From positions 210,564 to 274,563 of the forward strand of contig NMRA01000204.1 in assembly GCA_002633005.1 (NCBI GenBank): a stretch of 64,000 nucleotides of DNA. Reading direction: 5' to 3'. The stretch is from Phoronis australis. Its lineage: Eukaryota; Phoronida; Phoronidae. The notes beneath the pieces were generated by a model. That model was not told the origin of the DNA. It worked only from the letters and a program-made list of their open reading frames with translations, and did not search any database. Below, one piece after another: positions 35,231 through 46,800 of this stretch (position 1 is the stretch's first letter; the number at the start of each line of letters is the position of its first letter). The translations under genes and the position numbers were made by a program.

Positions 35231-36324
35231 AATCGTGTGCTGCTGAATGATACCTGCGTGTCACCTGCCTTATAGTCACATGAACCCACAACAATGTTTT
35301 GTTTAGAAAATTTTATTCAAGTGAGTGTTTAACCTACCAAAAGTAGGTCAACGTTCGTGAGATAAATTTTCCCCACATGAAACAAAATATTTGTGCTAAT
35401 ATTTAACGCAGTAGCTGACGTTTTTTTGGGGGAAACGCATTATGCAGGTGAATTATTTTGTGCTCGCTCTTGATGTAGGCAAGCAGCTGTTATTGATGAC
35501 GCTTCTTTGACATTTATAACAAGTTTCGTAGAAGACATGAAAAGAATAATAACCTGTGAAAATACATGTTCTTATTAAGTGCTGAACTTATCTAGATAAT
35601 AACTTCCTCAGTAAATTGAAACGTAGCATGCTCACATGTCAGACAAAATAACTGGGACTCTAAACCGCTATCAATGATTTCGTAATTCAGGTTCAATTTA
35701 TCCTCATCTAACAGAAACACCAGCAATCAAAATCTCTTCAAAAAAATTTGAAAATATTTAAGGAGAGTAATTGACCTCATAAAATGTTTTACAGTCATTA
35801 AAAATCTAACATGCTTTACCGTTGGCTGTAAACTTTTAAATATTACATTTAAAATCTCTTTTTAAGATAAGTTCCATGTACTTAAGTATAGCTAATGTTC
35901 GATGTAATCTAAGACACATTTTCCCCTGGGTCATAGATTATGATAATAAGTGCATTTTTTGCAAATCTACCCAAGTGCTATAAGTCTTTTGTGGCATCAA
36001 AAATCGAAGGGCCTGAAAATGGCCGATCAAGATTTCCCATGTACTGTAGCTGAAGTTGTCTCAAATAGCATTGCACATTTGGCACATAAAAATACGTTAA
36101 AGAATTACCAAGTGGTAATCATGAAAAATACAGGAGCTTTACTTTGAAAACAATCCCCAATTTTTGTTATTAACCTAGTTGTAAATAAATACAATAAATA
36201 CAAACGTTTTGATCCTTTTAAAACTTAATTCTGTTCAGATTATCAGAAGGTCCTTTCACATTATGCATTGTTACAGTAGGTTTCTGTCAATTATTTGTTA
36301 ACCTCATCCCTGTTGACAAACTGG
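35231..36324. other. Unannotated stretch
   Basis: No recognised gene or repeat; only short anonymous frames. Confidence 0.45.
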
Positions 36325-36450
36325 GTGTGTAAAATTTTACACGTTTGACACGCTAACGTGTCATGTTTTTACACGTTAGCGTGGCAATTTTGACACGTAT
36401 TACACGTTTTTTACACGTTTGACACGCTCAAAAGCGTGTCAAACGTGTGA
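36325..36450. repeat. Cluster of three hairpin palindromes
   Basis: GTGTAAAATTTTACAC (36327-36342) is a perfect 16-base palindrome. CACGCTAACGTGT (36349-36361) pairs perfectly with ACACGTTAGCGTG (36371-36383) around a nine-base loop. ACACGTTTGACACGCT (36413-36428) pairs perfectly with 36433-36448 around the loop CAAA. All are built from ACACG / GTGTCA words also found at 32690-33240. Confidence 0.85.
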
Positions 36451-36889
36451 AATTCTCACCCGGGAAGTTTGATCCTGCATTTCCCGGATTCTTCAATGAA
36501 CCACTACACAAACTTATACAAAAACTAATAAGCTTCAGTTGTCTTCAATAGCATCAGAGACATGTTTTTATTTATTTCAAATATTCATGGCAGTAAGGCC
36601 CATTAAAGTACTGTTTCTGACAAAAAATACTAAGGGGGCAGTCAGTTGCAAACTTTTGTTTATACATTGATTTCTTGCAAATCTTACAGCTTAGAACCCA
36701 GGTGGTATTAGTTTGAAAATACCTTCGATACCTGTTGGCAATTCAAGCCTTCCACTGCTTTGATGTCCCTTCAAGGGTTAGCAGATTCGCACACTTATTG
36801 CATGATTTGACCTCATTCTTGTTAAAATAATTACATAAACATTTTGATACGAGAAACCACATTTTTAATTTTTATCGACATTACCATCC
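36451..36889. other. Unannotated stretch
   Basis: Nothing recognised between the palindrome cluster and the next modular repeat copy. Confidence 0.4.
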
Positions 36890-37720
36890 GGTGTCTGTTC
36901 AGCAACAGTCTGGAATCCGTGTCCGTATCTCCTAAGTCCAATTTTAGTATTTCATGAATGTGACAACAAAGGGTGGCTTTTGATGGATCCATCTTTTCAT
37001 GTGCCCACTGTGGCAATTTTTAGTTTTTATGTTTGCCCCTGGTATCGTAGAAGTTCCTTGACTGACTGTTATGAAATTCGGCAAATAGGCATCATTTAAG
37101 GAGAATTTTTTGGATGTATGCAACATATTATGCCCTGCCTTAAGTAGCCACTTTTACTATTTCTGTGTCTGTTTTTTGGCATTTGCACCTTTAACCACAA
37201 AACTACTTAGCAATTACTATCAAAATTAGAGATGTGTTCCAACTGAAAAAAAGCATGGCTTAATTAGTTTTCAGATTGCACCCTCTTGTGTTATTGTTTC
37301 CTGTCCATGGCTGTATTCCTTAAATCCCTCTCTGGATCTTTATGGAATCAAACTAGTGTATTCTTATGAAAGTCGTAACAGTTCACCACTTTAGGATGGA
37401 TCCCGGCTACTGATGTGCTCCTGAGTTGATTTTTTTATTTTTAGACTGTTCTCAGCATCTTTCGTGTCTTTCAGTTTAACAAATAGATTTGTATTAACGA
37501 GACAAAGACACCTACCTAGTTTCAGAGAGATTTCGGGTATTCTTAGCCACTTAGTGGCCATTTGAATTAATTTTGATTTTGTTTTTTTTTGGCATCTGCT
37601 TCTCTAACTACCAAACAGGTCAAATGATCATTAGTGTACAAGTTAGTGTATAATCTTTGAATGAGTCCAAGCTCTGTGGCACCCTCTAATGGCATTAGGA
37701 GCATATTGTTAGCGTGTTGT
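36890..37720 (+). repeat. Modular repeat family, copy 7
   Basis: GTGTCCGTATCTCCTAAGTCC, GCCCACTGTGGCAATTTTTA, GTTCCTTGACTGACTGTTATG, GAAATTCGGCAAATAGGC, GCCTTAAGTAGCCACTTTTA, CTTAGCCACTTAGTGGCC (near 37540) and CACCCTCTAATGGCATT (near 37682). Strongly diverged but collinear with other copies; no clear head or tail. Confidence 0.75.
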
Positions 37721-40700
37721 TCTAGGCACATTTATCTCTCTTCGAGTTTTGATGTTCTTGCCTATGACCTTTGATGACCCTTACCAGCCTGAAATATTAC
37801 TATTTTTCAGAAACTAATTCTTCCCATATTTCCCAAGTTGTAAAATGTTTGCAGTTTGCCTGGTAGAAGAAATAGTTTCAGAATCACTAGTCAAAAGAAC
37901 ATTTTGTGTAGTAAGAAAAGTTGACTGAAACTAGACCAGTTTTAACTGATAAAAACAAGCTTTTTTTGGATTGTAAGTTTGATGATGGGAATTAAAAAAA
38001 ATTCTTTACTTTACAGTGCCAAGATCATTGGCAAAATTAGATTAAAATTTAACTAATTTTTGCTGTACTGGTTTTGTTCTTACAATGACTTAACAAAACT
38101 GTTTCCTAAAATTGAGGAAACAAGGTATTAATTTTACAAAAAATATTTTGAGACAGTCTGCGTAAAAACCCCCATATAAGCAGACAATCCCTTTGCTTGT
38201 TCACGTACCAGCGTTCTACATGATCTAGCATGGTACCCCTTTTTTGATTTTGAGAAATAAAGAACTCTGTAGAGTATCAGAGGAGCCTACAATGCTATAT
38301 TTTGACAAGTTTAGAGTACTGTGGTAGTACGGTACTTCAGATATGCAATGGTCGAAATATGCACCAATAGTACAGTAATTTTTAAATTTCCTGTAGTTTA
38401 CTAACTTGGTATCCTCATGGACACGCTGTGACAGAATTGTGTGAAGTCCAAAATTTTGTATATAAACTTTCTATTTATAGAAAATAATGGTAATTAACAC
38501 TTCATAACTACCATTTAAATTAATGAATTTACTCTCATGTCATGAGAAATTCTTTTTGACTTGTTCATAGATTGTTTAACAGCTCTTTTTGGTGCCCGAT
38601 TGATTTGTCTTGCAAAATGTAAACATACCCAGTGTAAATATTTGTGTATCTCACTAGCAAGTTTTCAATTAGACAAATGTCATTGAAACTACCAGTATTG
38701 ACTGAATGTTTTTTCAATTCTCTTCGGGAGATAGGAAATGTTGGATACACAACCTCTGTTTACAGACTTCCTGTGTTGATATTGATGAAACAAGGCACTA
38801 CCCAAACACAATATCTTCTGGACCTTCTCTGCTCATCACAATGACAATAATAGATTTCATCATGAAGAGACATTTAAAGTTGCATTTTACCCATTAGTTA
38901 GTTAAAAATGATAATAAGATGAGGGCTTTTACTCTCATAAAATGGTACCGTTATTAGATTCCGTTTCCATTATTAACAAGAACCTTAAAACCATCAGCGA
39001 CTAAAGAAAATGCATGTTTATTGGCTTTGGGCCAACCCTAAAATTGAGAATAAGAAAATGTTGCATCAATGTTGCAAATTCGAAAATGTACACATTTCCT
39101 GTTGGTGAAGGAAATAGAATCACATTCTAACATTAAAAGACCAATTTTCCGAGAGTAAAAGGCATAATTGAATTTTTGTTATGCAGGTTACAGGGCAAAA
39201 TCCACCTCTGAGTGAGAGGATGAATAGTTCACCTCTATCTATTTGGCACATGTGAAAACTTCCATATTCACTTGACTTGCAATCTTAAACTCCCAATATG
39301 CTGCTCAATATTATATTTTGAGAAATTAGGCTATTTGCCCTTTTAGAGGGTTGGCGCCCTGATCCTTTTAAAGTAAGCAGGAATAAAAGGGACCTATTTG
39401 CCAGAATTTTTTTTTTGACGATGCCGCACGTATGAGCAGCAAGAACCATATGTGCCACCTATAAAAGTACCCCCCCCCCTCCGTCCTTCGTGTTTTGACA
39501 CAATAATTGGGTATTTAAGATGACTGTCATTTCCCATAACACTCTTGAACATTTGATAATTGCCTCTGTAAATTAGTTTGTTTTCTATTATTGTTAGTGT
39601 TCAAGTGTCTTGTGTAGCTTTGTCTGTAAACTAATGGCCCTGTCTTTTGAAGCTAAATGTCTTCTCTTTCATATTTGATGATCAGTGTTTTTAGCTGCAC
39701 AAGGGGTAAATATAAGCATAGCTCAAATAGTTTAAACTTTTGACATCTCAGTCAGGTATTTCTCTTGTGGGAAATTTCCGTTTCTGTCTGTATATGGATA
39801 ATTTTCGATAATTTTGTTTGAAAAACTAATTCATACTTGACATTGCTTGGCTGAACAAGACAACCTACTTAAAGGTTGCCTGTTTTATCAGGGAGTTGCC
39901 ATTCCTAGTGTTTTCATGAACTTGGATCATGTTGCTGCTTATCATTTGGTTCTCAGACTGATATTCATTTTTTCTGTATTCTTCTAGATTTTAGAGGCTC
40001 AGAAACACTTTTATGTTTAAGAATCTACAATTTCAGGCAAGCTGAGACCAAGCAAGGCAAAAATGGAGTTAAATTTGAGTTTCTGATTGCTGTGATACAT
40101 GACTGCACTAAAGTATCATGCACTGAATCACCACTTTGGACTAGAAAATAGATTAATTGTTTTTTTTTTAGATTAATTGTTGTTCGTAACTTAATATCCT
40201 CATTGATAGTTAGCCATTTTCAGATAAGGCTGTTTGTGGATCTCAAGTAATTTCATTATCTTGGGAAATCAGTTTTAGCATTAATTTTAGTGGGCACCAT
40301 CATAACATGGCAGTAAATCTCGGCCAACTTATGCAACATATGCCTCAAGCCCTGTTGGCTGTGTACAGTTTGCTCGCACTAGTTCAGCCCTGGATACAGA
40401 TTTAGTAAGCAGGTTTGGCATGCAGCGGCTGAGAACTGTAACCAAAGCAGCACTTAATTTGTTCTCGTGCACAACAGGGTATAGAATGCTTGCCTATTGT
40501 ATGAACTCGAGACTGTATCATACTTGCATTGACGCGATCATGAAAAAAATTAAAGAAAATGCCCTGCTTGACAAGCATTAACAGGACGGCAATGAAAACG
40601 CTGTTGTTAAAAATAGTCTTTTGTTAATTACAGGTGGTCAAATTACATAACACATCCGTGAAAGCTAGTTGCAAAGAAGCATTGAGTGCACACCAGCTTT

Positions 40701-40982
40701 TCTTGGTCCCGCACACAAGGCAAACATTTTGCATTGCGCATGCCCGATCAACTTCGAACAGGACTGACCGCGCGAGTACGTCCTATTCTTATCCAATATC
40801 ACCCCTGGATCGTTTCACATTCAAGTTTCGCTTAGTGAGTGGGAAACCAACATGGCAAAAATTCTCTATTAATTTTTGCTTCTAAATTTTCTTCTATTGT
40901 GCCACGACTCTTACAACATCCCGATGTATGCAAAATGGTCGCTTATTTAAGGTGCGCCTAAATCTCACATCAAGGCTCTTAT
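37721..40982. other. Unannotated stretch
   Basis: A diverged fragment of the ATTCCATTTCCGTTATTA repeat lies near 38920-39130. TATAAAAG occurs at 39460-39467 before a C-run, without other promoter features. The plus frame at 40634-40885 (83 codons) has no recognised domain. Confidence 0.45.
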
Positions 40983-41051
40983 CATGGGTGGCGCAGCACT
41001 GAAAAAAGTGGAGGCTATAACCCCCCAGACCTCTATATTGCGCCGCCCATG
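40983..41051. repeat. Hairpin-forming inverted repeat (69 bases)
   Basis: CATGGGTGGCGCA (40983-40995) and TGCGCCGCCCATG (41039-41051) pair with one mismatch. The inner part has a second pairing (GGAGGCT with AGACCTC). It is GC-richer than the surroundings. A MITE remnant or hairpin RNA gene are both possible. Confidence 0.55.
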
Positions 41052-42324
41052 CTCACCATTAAGTTTTGACTAATGATGTTCCTCTATGTAGAAACTGCAT
41101 TCAAGCAATTAATCTATTTTTTGTGCTTGATTAAATTCTGTTTGACGTATATACTCTTCCTTGGTCACGTTATGTGGCCAAATTTGAATGTTTCTACCAT
41201 TTTGCTTTATTTAATGAACTAATATGAACTGTGAACACGTTGGCAAAAAGATTGGCCTTAAACACCAGCTCTTCATAGTTGTACAGAGGGATAGCCTGGG
41301 GAAACAACTGTTAACCTCCAGCCAGAAGCCTACCTGCACTCAGTGTTGTAGACTAAACACCATCTTAAAATGAGGTGGGGAAATACCTGCTATGTTTATT
41401 TGTCAAATAAGTATGAAACTCAAACATTTCTTTGTTTATTTTTCAAATAAACAGAAAACTCAAATGTAATATCTTGGCAGCTGCCGTTGTTCCATAATTT
41501 GCCCAGGTCAGATCATAGTACACCAGGTACTTGTGTCCAGTGGAAGATCATGGCTTAGGACCCTGTCACACACGAAAGTCATTCTCAGAATGACAGAGCT
41601 TCATTATTGAGTTTAATGAACAGTTAACACATGTACATAGGTAGTGATAAGCACACAGTACCAATTATTATGTACGTTCAAATGGCTATATGATTAAGAA
41701 ACGCTTACGACAACACTCATCTGGTCATTATGATTCTGTCACGGAAGGTCCATTACAGAAAAAAATGGGCATGAATTGGCTACACCTGATCTCTGCACAA
41801 ATCAGCAAAATTTGTTGAAACAGGCTGGAAACAAACGGAAACTTGCAATTTTGGTAAAAATTACAACATTTTTCAGTGACAGGAAGTTTTTCCTAAAATT
41901 GTAACAAGTGTGAACTGCGTATACCAAGTTCCCGATCAGCATTATATTCATACACAGGATGGTGTTTAGTAGATGAACGAGAATCCGGCTTGTAAAGATC
42001 TGACGTGTATTTTAGTATCTGATGGATTGTTCTAAAATATGTTTTGATGTAACATTTTGTTCATTTGGTTAGGCGTTATATTTCGGGATCTGAATTTTGC
42101 TCAAATGACGAGGTAACTAACCCTTAACACAGTGATGAAGGGCAGTTCTAAGCTTTTCACACCGTGTTCATAAATGCTTGCATTTGGTTGTCAACAGTTG
42201 TGTTATTTTATGTTTTTCCATTTGTGTACTTGTAATAAAGACATAAACGCAAAAAAATTTTAAAATTGTGTGACATCATCAGGGGAAGTCCTGTCTCCAC
42301 CATTGTATTGTTTTACACCAGCCC
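41052..42324. other. Unannotated stretch before the gap
   Basis: Nothing recognised. An AATAAA near 42233 ends a T/G-rich stretch that resembles a 3' untranslated region, but no exon was found before it. Confidence 0.4.
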
Positions 42325-42483
42325 NNNNNNNNNNNNNNNNNNNNNNNNNNNNNNNNNNNNNNNNNNNNNNNNNNNNNNNNNNNNNNNNNNNNNNNNNNNN
42401 NNNNNNNNNNNNNNNNNNNNNNNNNNNNNNNNNNNNNNNNNNNNNNNNNNNNNNNNNNNNNNNNNNNNNNNNNNNNNNNNNNN
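42325..42483. other. Assembly gap, 159 n
   Basis: Run of undetermined bases. Open frames that cross it have no meaning. Confidence 0.98.
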
Positions 42484-44249
42484 CGGTAGAGGTCACAACA
42501 ATAATATACGATCACTCCAGCGAGACTCGCAAAACATGTTCTTTGTTTTTGTAGTGTAGCTGATATGCTCCCAATAGACACACGAAAATAAATAAAAGAA
42601 AGCATGTGTGTTGAAGAATGACTCTGATCATTTTCATGAGCACTGGTATAAACGGCAGAACAATGTTAGCCTCAGACCCACTCATCAATATTCAATTGAG
42701 AGTACATTAATGAACTGCATGGCTTGGTATCTTAGCGATAACTTTGATATTGCTGTCTAGTGGGTAAGGTAAGTGAAGTTTCAGGGAAGCTTCAATAAAC
42801 CAAGTTCCCCTAATGAGAAAGCATCTTAAGAACCATTCTGTATAGTTGCTGGTTGGGAAATGAGATGTGGAGCCTACAGAGTCCACAATCTACTTTTCAT
42901 CTGACTTGAGAACGATTTGAGACCAGTTTTATGGCTGTACATGTTTTAAATTAAGTTTGTTTCCTTGGTGCTACACAGGCTTTTGATTGCCTTAAAAATG
43001 AAGTTGTTTTTCTGTTTTTTTTTCTGGACGTTGTGCAGGTGGATTCAGCACCTGGGGGAAAATGAGAAGTGTTTCAAAAACAAATAAAATATGTTACATC
43101 GAAAGTACATTTACTCTCCAATCACTACCTACGTCATTCAAACTTTTCTCTTATTGCCTATTATGATCCGAAATAATGTCCATACCCTTACAGAACATTC
43201 TGGCCCATTGTCTAACAAGTTTCATAGACTAGTTACTAAAAACCAAATGGAGCTATGGTAATTCTGGTATTTAGCCCACAATATGTCCAACAAATGAATT
43301 TCTATTTTTCCAAATTTCTCCACAAAAATATAGTTTAGTAAAGTGTTAGTCTATTACTAGCATGGTTTGTACTGTGTACATGTCATTGTAATTTTCCATT
43401 GATTGCGGTAAAGTAATCAGTCATTAAAAGTTGGAAAAATGACAATTTTGGCGCTTATTTTTACGCGAAGAAATTACCGTACCTTCGTGAACCAAAACTG
43501 CAATATGTTTTATAACTGATATAAAGTGGGACTACTCAGATGTTTATTCACTTGAAGCTTTAACTCCGCCTACTTTAACTTTGTGTAGGTAAAGCCAAAA
43601 TTGTCAACTCTTTAGGTGTTACATCTCACTTCCTAACTGGCAACTATTACCTTCACATGCTTTCAGACAGAACTTGATGTTCGTGGAAGGAAATTTGCAG
43701 TGCCTGTCATTTCTTTTCTGTCGCATTTCCCAACAATGCGAGTGCTAATCCTACTGATTGGGATTACAAAAGACACCGCAATGCCTGAAGATGGGCGTTA
43801 GTAATTGCTGCCTGTTTGTGGGAACATTCTTTCCTGACCATTTTAGATATTGTTAACTAAAAACTAAAAGTCAATCATTGAAAATAAACTTTTTATTGTT
43901 TGAGGGGCAAATATTGGGTAACTACAACAGAAAAAAAGTAGTAACGCGCATTGCAAATGCTGTTTTTTTGTTGATATGTTCCGACCTCTATTCTGGAACC
44001 TTTCTGAGCAACCCTGCTGGGTGAATTGACTGAGGTATGCACCAGTGACCTTAATAACCTCAAAGAAGGGAGTGAAATTTGATTTGAGGAGCCCGTCATG
44101 TCTAGTTTTCTTTCTACCTGGAACAGTAGCAAGGGGAAGTTGTTTTTAAGAAGCTTTACCTCATCCTAATTAAACCAGATGTTACCAATCGAGAGATATT
44201 AGGTGCAAAACGGATGTTATTGAAATGTATGCTATCTAATTGTGTTTTT
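42484..44249. other. Unannotated stretch after the gap
   Basis: Only short anonymous frames; no repeat recognised. Confidence 0.45.
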
Positions 44250-44312
44250 TAATGTGTGTTTGTGTGTTTTTGTGTTGTGTGTCTGCGTGTACGTGCATGT
44301 CTGTGTGTAATA
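44250..44312. repeat. Imperfect (GT)n tract
   Basis: GTGTGTTTGTGTG, TGTGTTGTGTGTC and GTGTGTAAT words in a row; the open frame over it encodes Cys/Val-rich sequence as a by-product. Confidence 0.75.
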
Positions 44313-46715
44313 TGTAAATTTGATATTGTCGTTTTCCCATCAATGAAGCGTGACAACCACGTCTTGTCAATCAAACTAATATTGTTGTTACTAACCTTCT
44401 GGTTGCTGCTACTTTATTTAATAGGGTACTGTCACCGAATAATTAGTTTCATTTCGTTCATGATGAAATGAGATTTGATTTCATTTCAATTAGATTTAAG
44501 AGCCATTCGCTGTTACTACTCATTTCTGTAACTAAGCAACAGGTAATAGCGTTAATGGCATAGGTATTCTCATGGATGATGTACTCTAGATATAAATATA
44601 CGTACCACTTAACTACTCTGATATTTTAGTAACCCAGTCAAGTTGTAGGTCTGAATGACAGTAATGATGACTTTGTAAAGTTCACGTTTACCGCCTAGAT
44701 TCAATCCTTGTTCCAAGCGTGAGGCTGTAACTGTAACTAGGGCCTGAAGAGGCCTGTTGACTTTTAATTCTTGGATGCAAATTACCACCAGTATGACTAA
44801 GTCAATGAAGCATGAAGGTTCTCTTATACTCATGACTGAATACTGGCTTTCACTGGGGTCAAACTTTGAAACGAGATGGTGGGGAAACTTGGATCCATTG
44901 CCAGTGTTACAACAATTCATATTTTGTCGGTTATTTGGAATTTAAAAAATACTGGGTAGAGGCCAGGCTCTAAAATTTTGCTAGCAATCTTAAAACATAT
45001 TTGAATAACAGTGTATCATTTTAAACATTAATTTATACTGTAATTTTTCAAAAGCTAGCTGCAATGTTAAAAATATTCAGAATTTCATGATGTCATTGTT
45101 GATAGCAGCTGTTCAGTGCAGATTGTTAAAGTACTGAAGTAAAGCTTTCCTTTAGTTTATTTTTGATTAGATTTTAATGAAATAAAGTTTCACTGTTCCC
45201 CCATGTTGCGCTCTAAACTGAAGAAACTTTACCCTATTTTTAAAACATTTATTGCAAAATTTAGCAGTTGTCATATTTTCATGCTTCATACACACATATC
45301 TTTGTTTTTGAGGGACCAAATTCATGTATTAATATCAAAGGATTATGTTTTACTGAAGTGTTCAAAATAAGGTTTGTTGTGCTTATTTATTGCTACAGTG
45401 TATTTAATAAGTAGGCAGATTTTTATAAATCCTATACCTGCTCCGGTAGAGCTGCATTTAATGTTGAACGAGAACGGTGAATTACCACTCAAGGTGGTTT
45501 TTGAGATTGAAGAGATTAGACCTGATGAATGCCAAAACCAATCATGACCAGCCAAGTTATTACAAGGTAGCACTGCGATTTTATACTTTTTATGTTTTAT
45601 GTAATGTATTTTTAGTTTGGATAATCAATGAACTCCTTATAATGATAGTGGTAGTAGTAGAGTTATAATATTTAAAAAATATTTACAAAATGTAAAACAA
45701 CAGGGGCTGTGGTCAGCAGTGATTACTACCAATACTCTTACTATATTGCCTTATCGATGCTCCTCTGTTTCAGTTACTGCAAAGTTAACTTGCGATTCTA
45801 AGTTTGGTTCAATATTTTTTAATGCTGTCTAATGGACCCGAAGTTAAGTGATCTGATCGTCTTATCATTCTCTTCTGTTTCCTGTCGTGGACCTGCGTTC
45901 AGTCAGTCGGAATGCTTGAAAGCGTTTCCTGGGACTGACCTAGGCTCCCCTACACTTTACAAAGCATGCACTTTATCTTGAAGGTATCATATTTTGAAAG
46001 GGTCCTTATCATATTGTTTGTAATTGATAAAAAATACATTATCAAGTATGATAATCTTCCGGGTTTGCATGACAATCATTTTCGCAAAACACTTATGCGA
46101 TCATTTCACTACCCCTATAATCATAACCATCACTTTACTTGGTGTGAAACTACTGTCATGGTGGCATATTATGTAAACCAATATCCTGGATGGTAATAAC
46201 CAGTTGCTACTTCTACACTGTAATTACTTAGACAAGATGTCCTTATCAGTGTTCATGGTTCAGAAGTGTATTCATTGGTCATAATAATTCGAAACGAAAC
46301 CCTTCGAGTTGTCCAGGAGAATGAACATCTAAATGAGGCAATCGTGTGATGGAAGATTCGATGAAAGTGTTATTAATAGAGATAATATTGCTGTGAAGAT
46401 CATTCGATGACTGTCCGTTGTCCTTTCCAAATTTGAACTGTAACGTGAATGGTAGATCAATTATGTTGTGGCAATTAAACTCAGTGGTCACAAACTCATC
46501 CTGTTAAAGTTTCATCGGAAAGAGTTATTGCAAGCCAGGTATTATTCACCGTATTGGTTGTTTCAAAGACCCTGGAGATGCTCGGTAGCGGCGGAAAATT
46601 GATTTTTTACGGCAGTTGTGAAAGTCATTTGAAAAGAGCCTGCTCATTAAGTTTTGCCTTCAAACTCATGAATAATATATGTTGTTTGGATTGAAAACAA
46701 TGAGAATGTATCTGA
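44313..46715. other. Unannotated stretch
   Basis: No domain, repeat or RNA gene recognised. Confidence 0.45.
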
Positions 46716-46721
46716 TATAAA
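46716..46721 (+). promoter_or_regulatory. Candidate TATA box upstream of a short first exon
   Basis: TATAAA at 46716-46721, 58 bases before an ATG in a strong context (CACCATGG). Words like this arise easily in AT-rich DNA; the spacing to a start codon and splice donor is the reason to list it. Confidence 0.25.
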
Positions 46722-46773
46722 GCAGTCAGATCCCTCAGATTTATATTCAATTAAACTACTTCAACTGCGCACC

Positions 46774-46792
46774 ATGGAGTCAAGTGGGACAG
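46774..46792 (+). CDS. Possible first coding exon ending at a splice donor
   Basis: ATG in the context CACCATGG opens the codons for MESSGT plus one base, then AG|GTAAGT at 46791-46798, a near-ideal donor. The nearest acceptor-like site (TTTTGCAG, ending 47002) would give a 16-residue peptide before a stop, so that acceptor is either not used or the signals are coincidental. No later exon could be linked. Confidence 0.25.
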
Positions 46793-46800
46793 GTAAGTTG

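Noticed and set aside
39460-39467. TATAAAAG core promoter
   Set aside because: No initiator, start codon or exon downstream; isolated match in AT-rich DNA.
42260-42605. Open frames across the n run
   Set aside because: They are created by translating undetermined bases.
44256-44471. Cysteine-rich peptide gene
   Set aside because: The cysteines come from reading a GT repeat.
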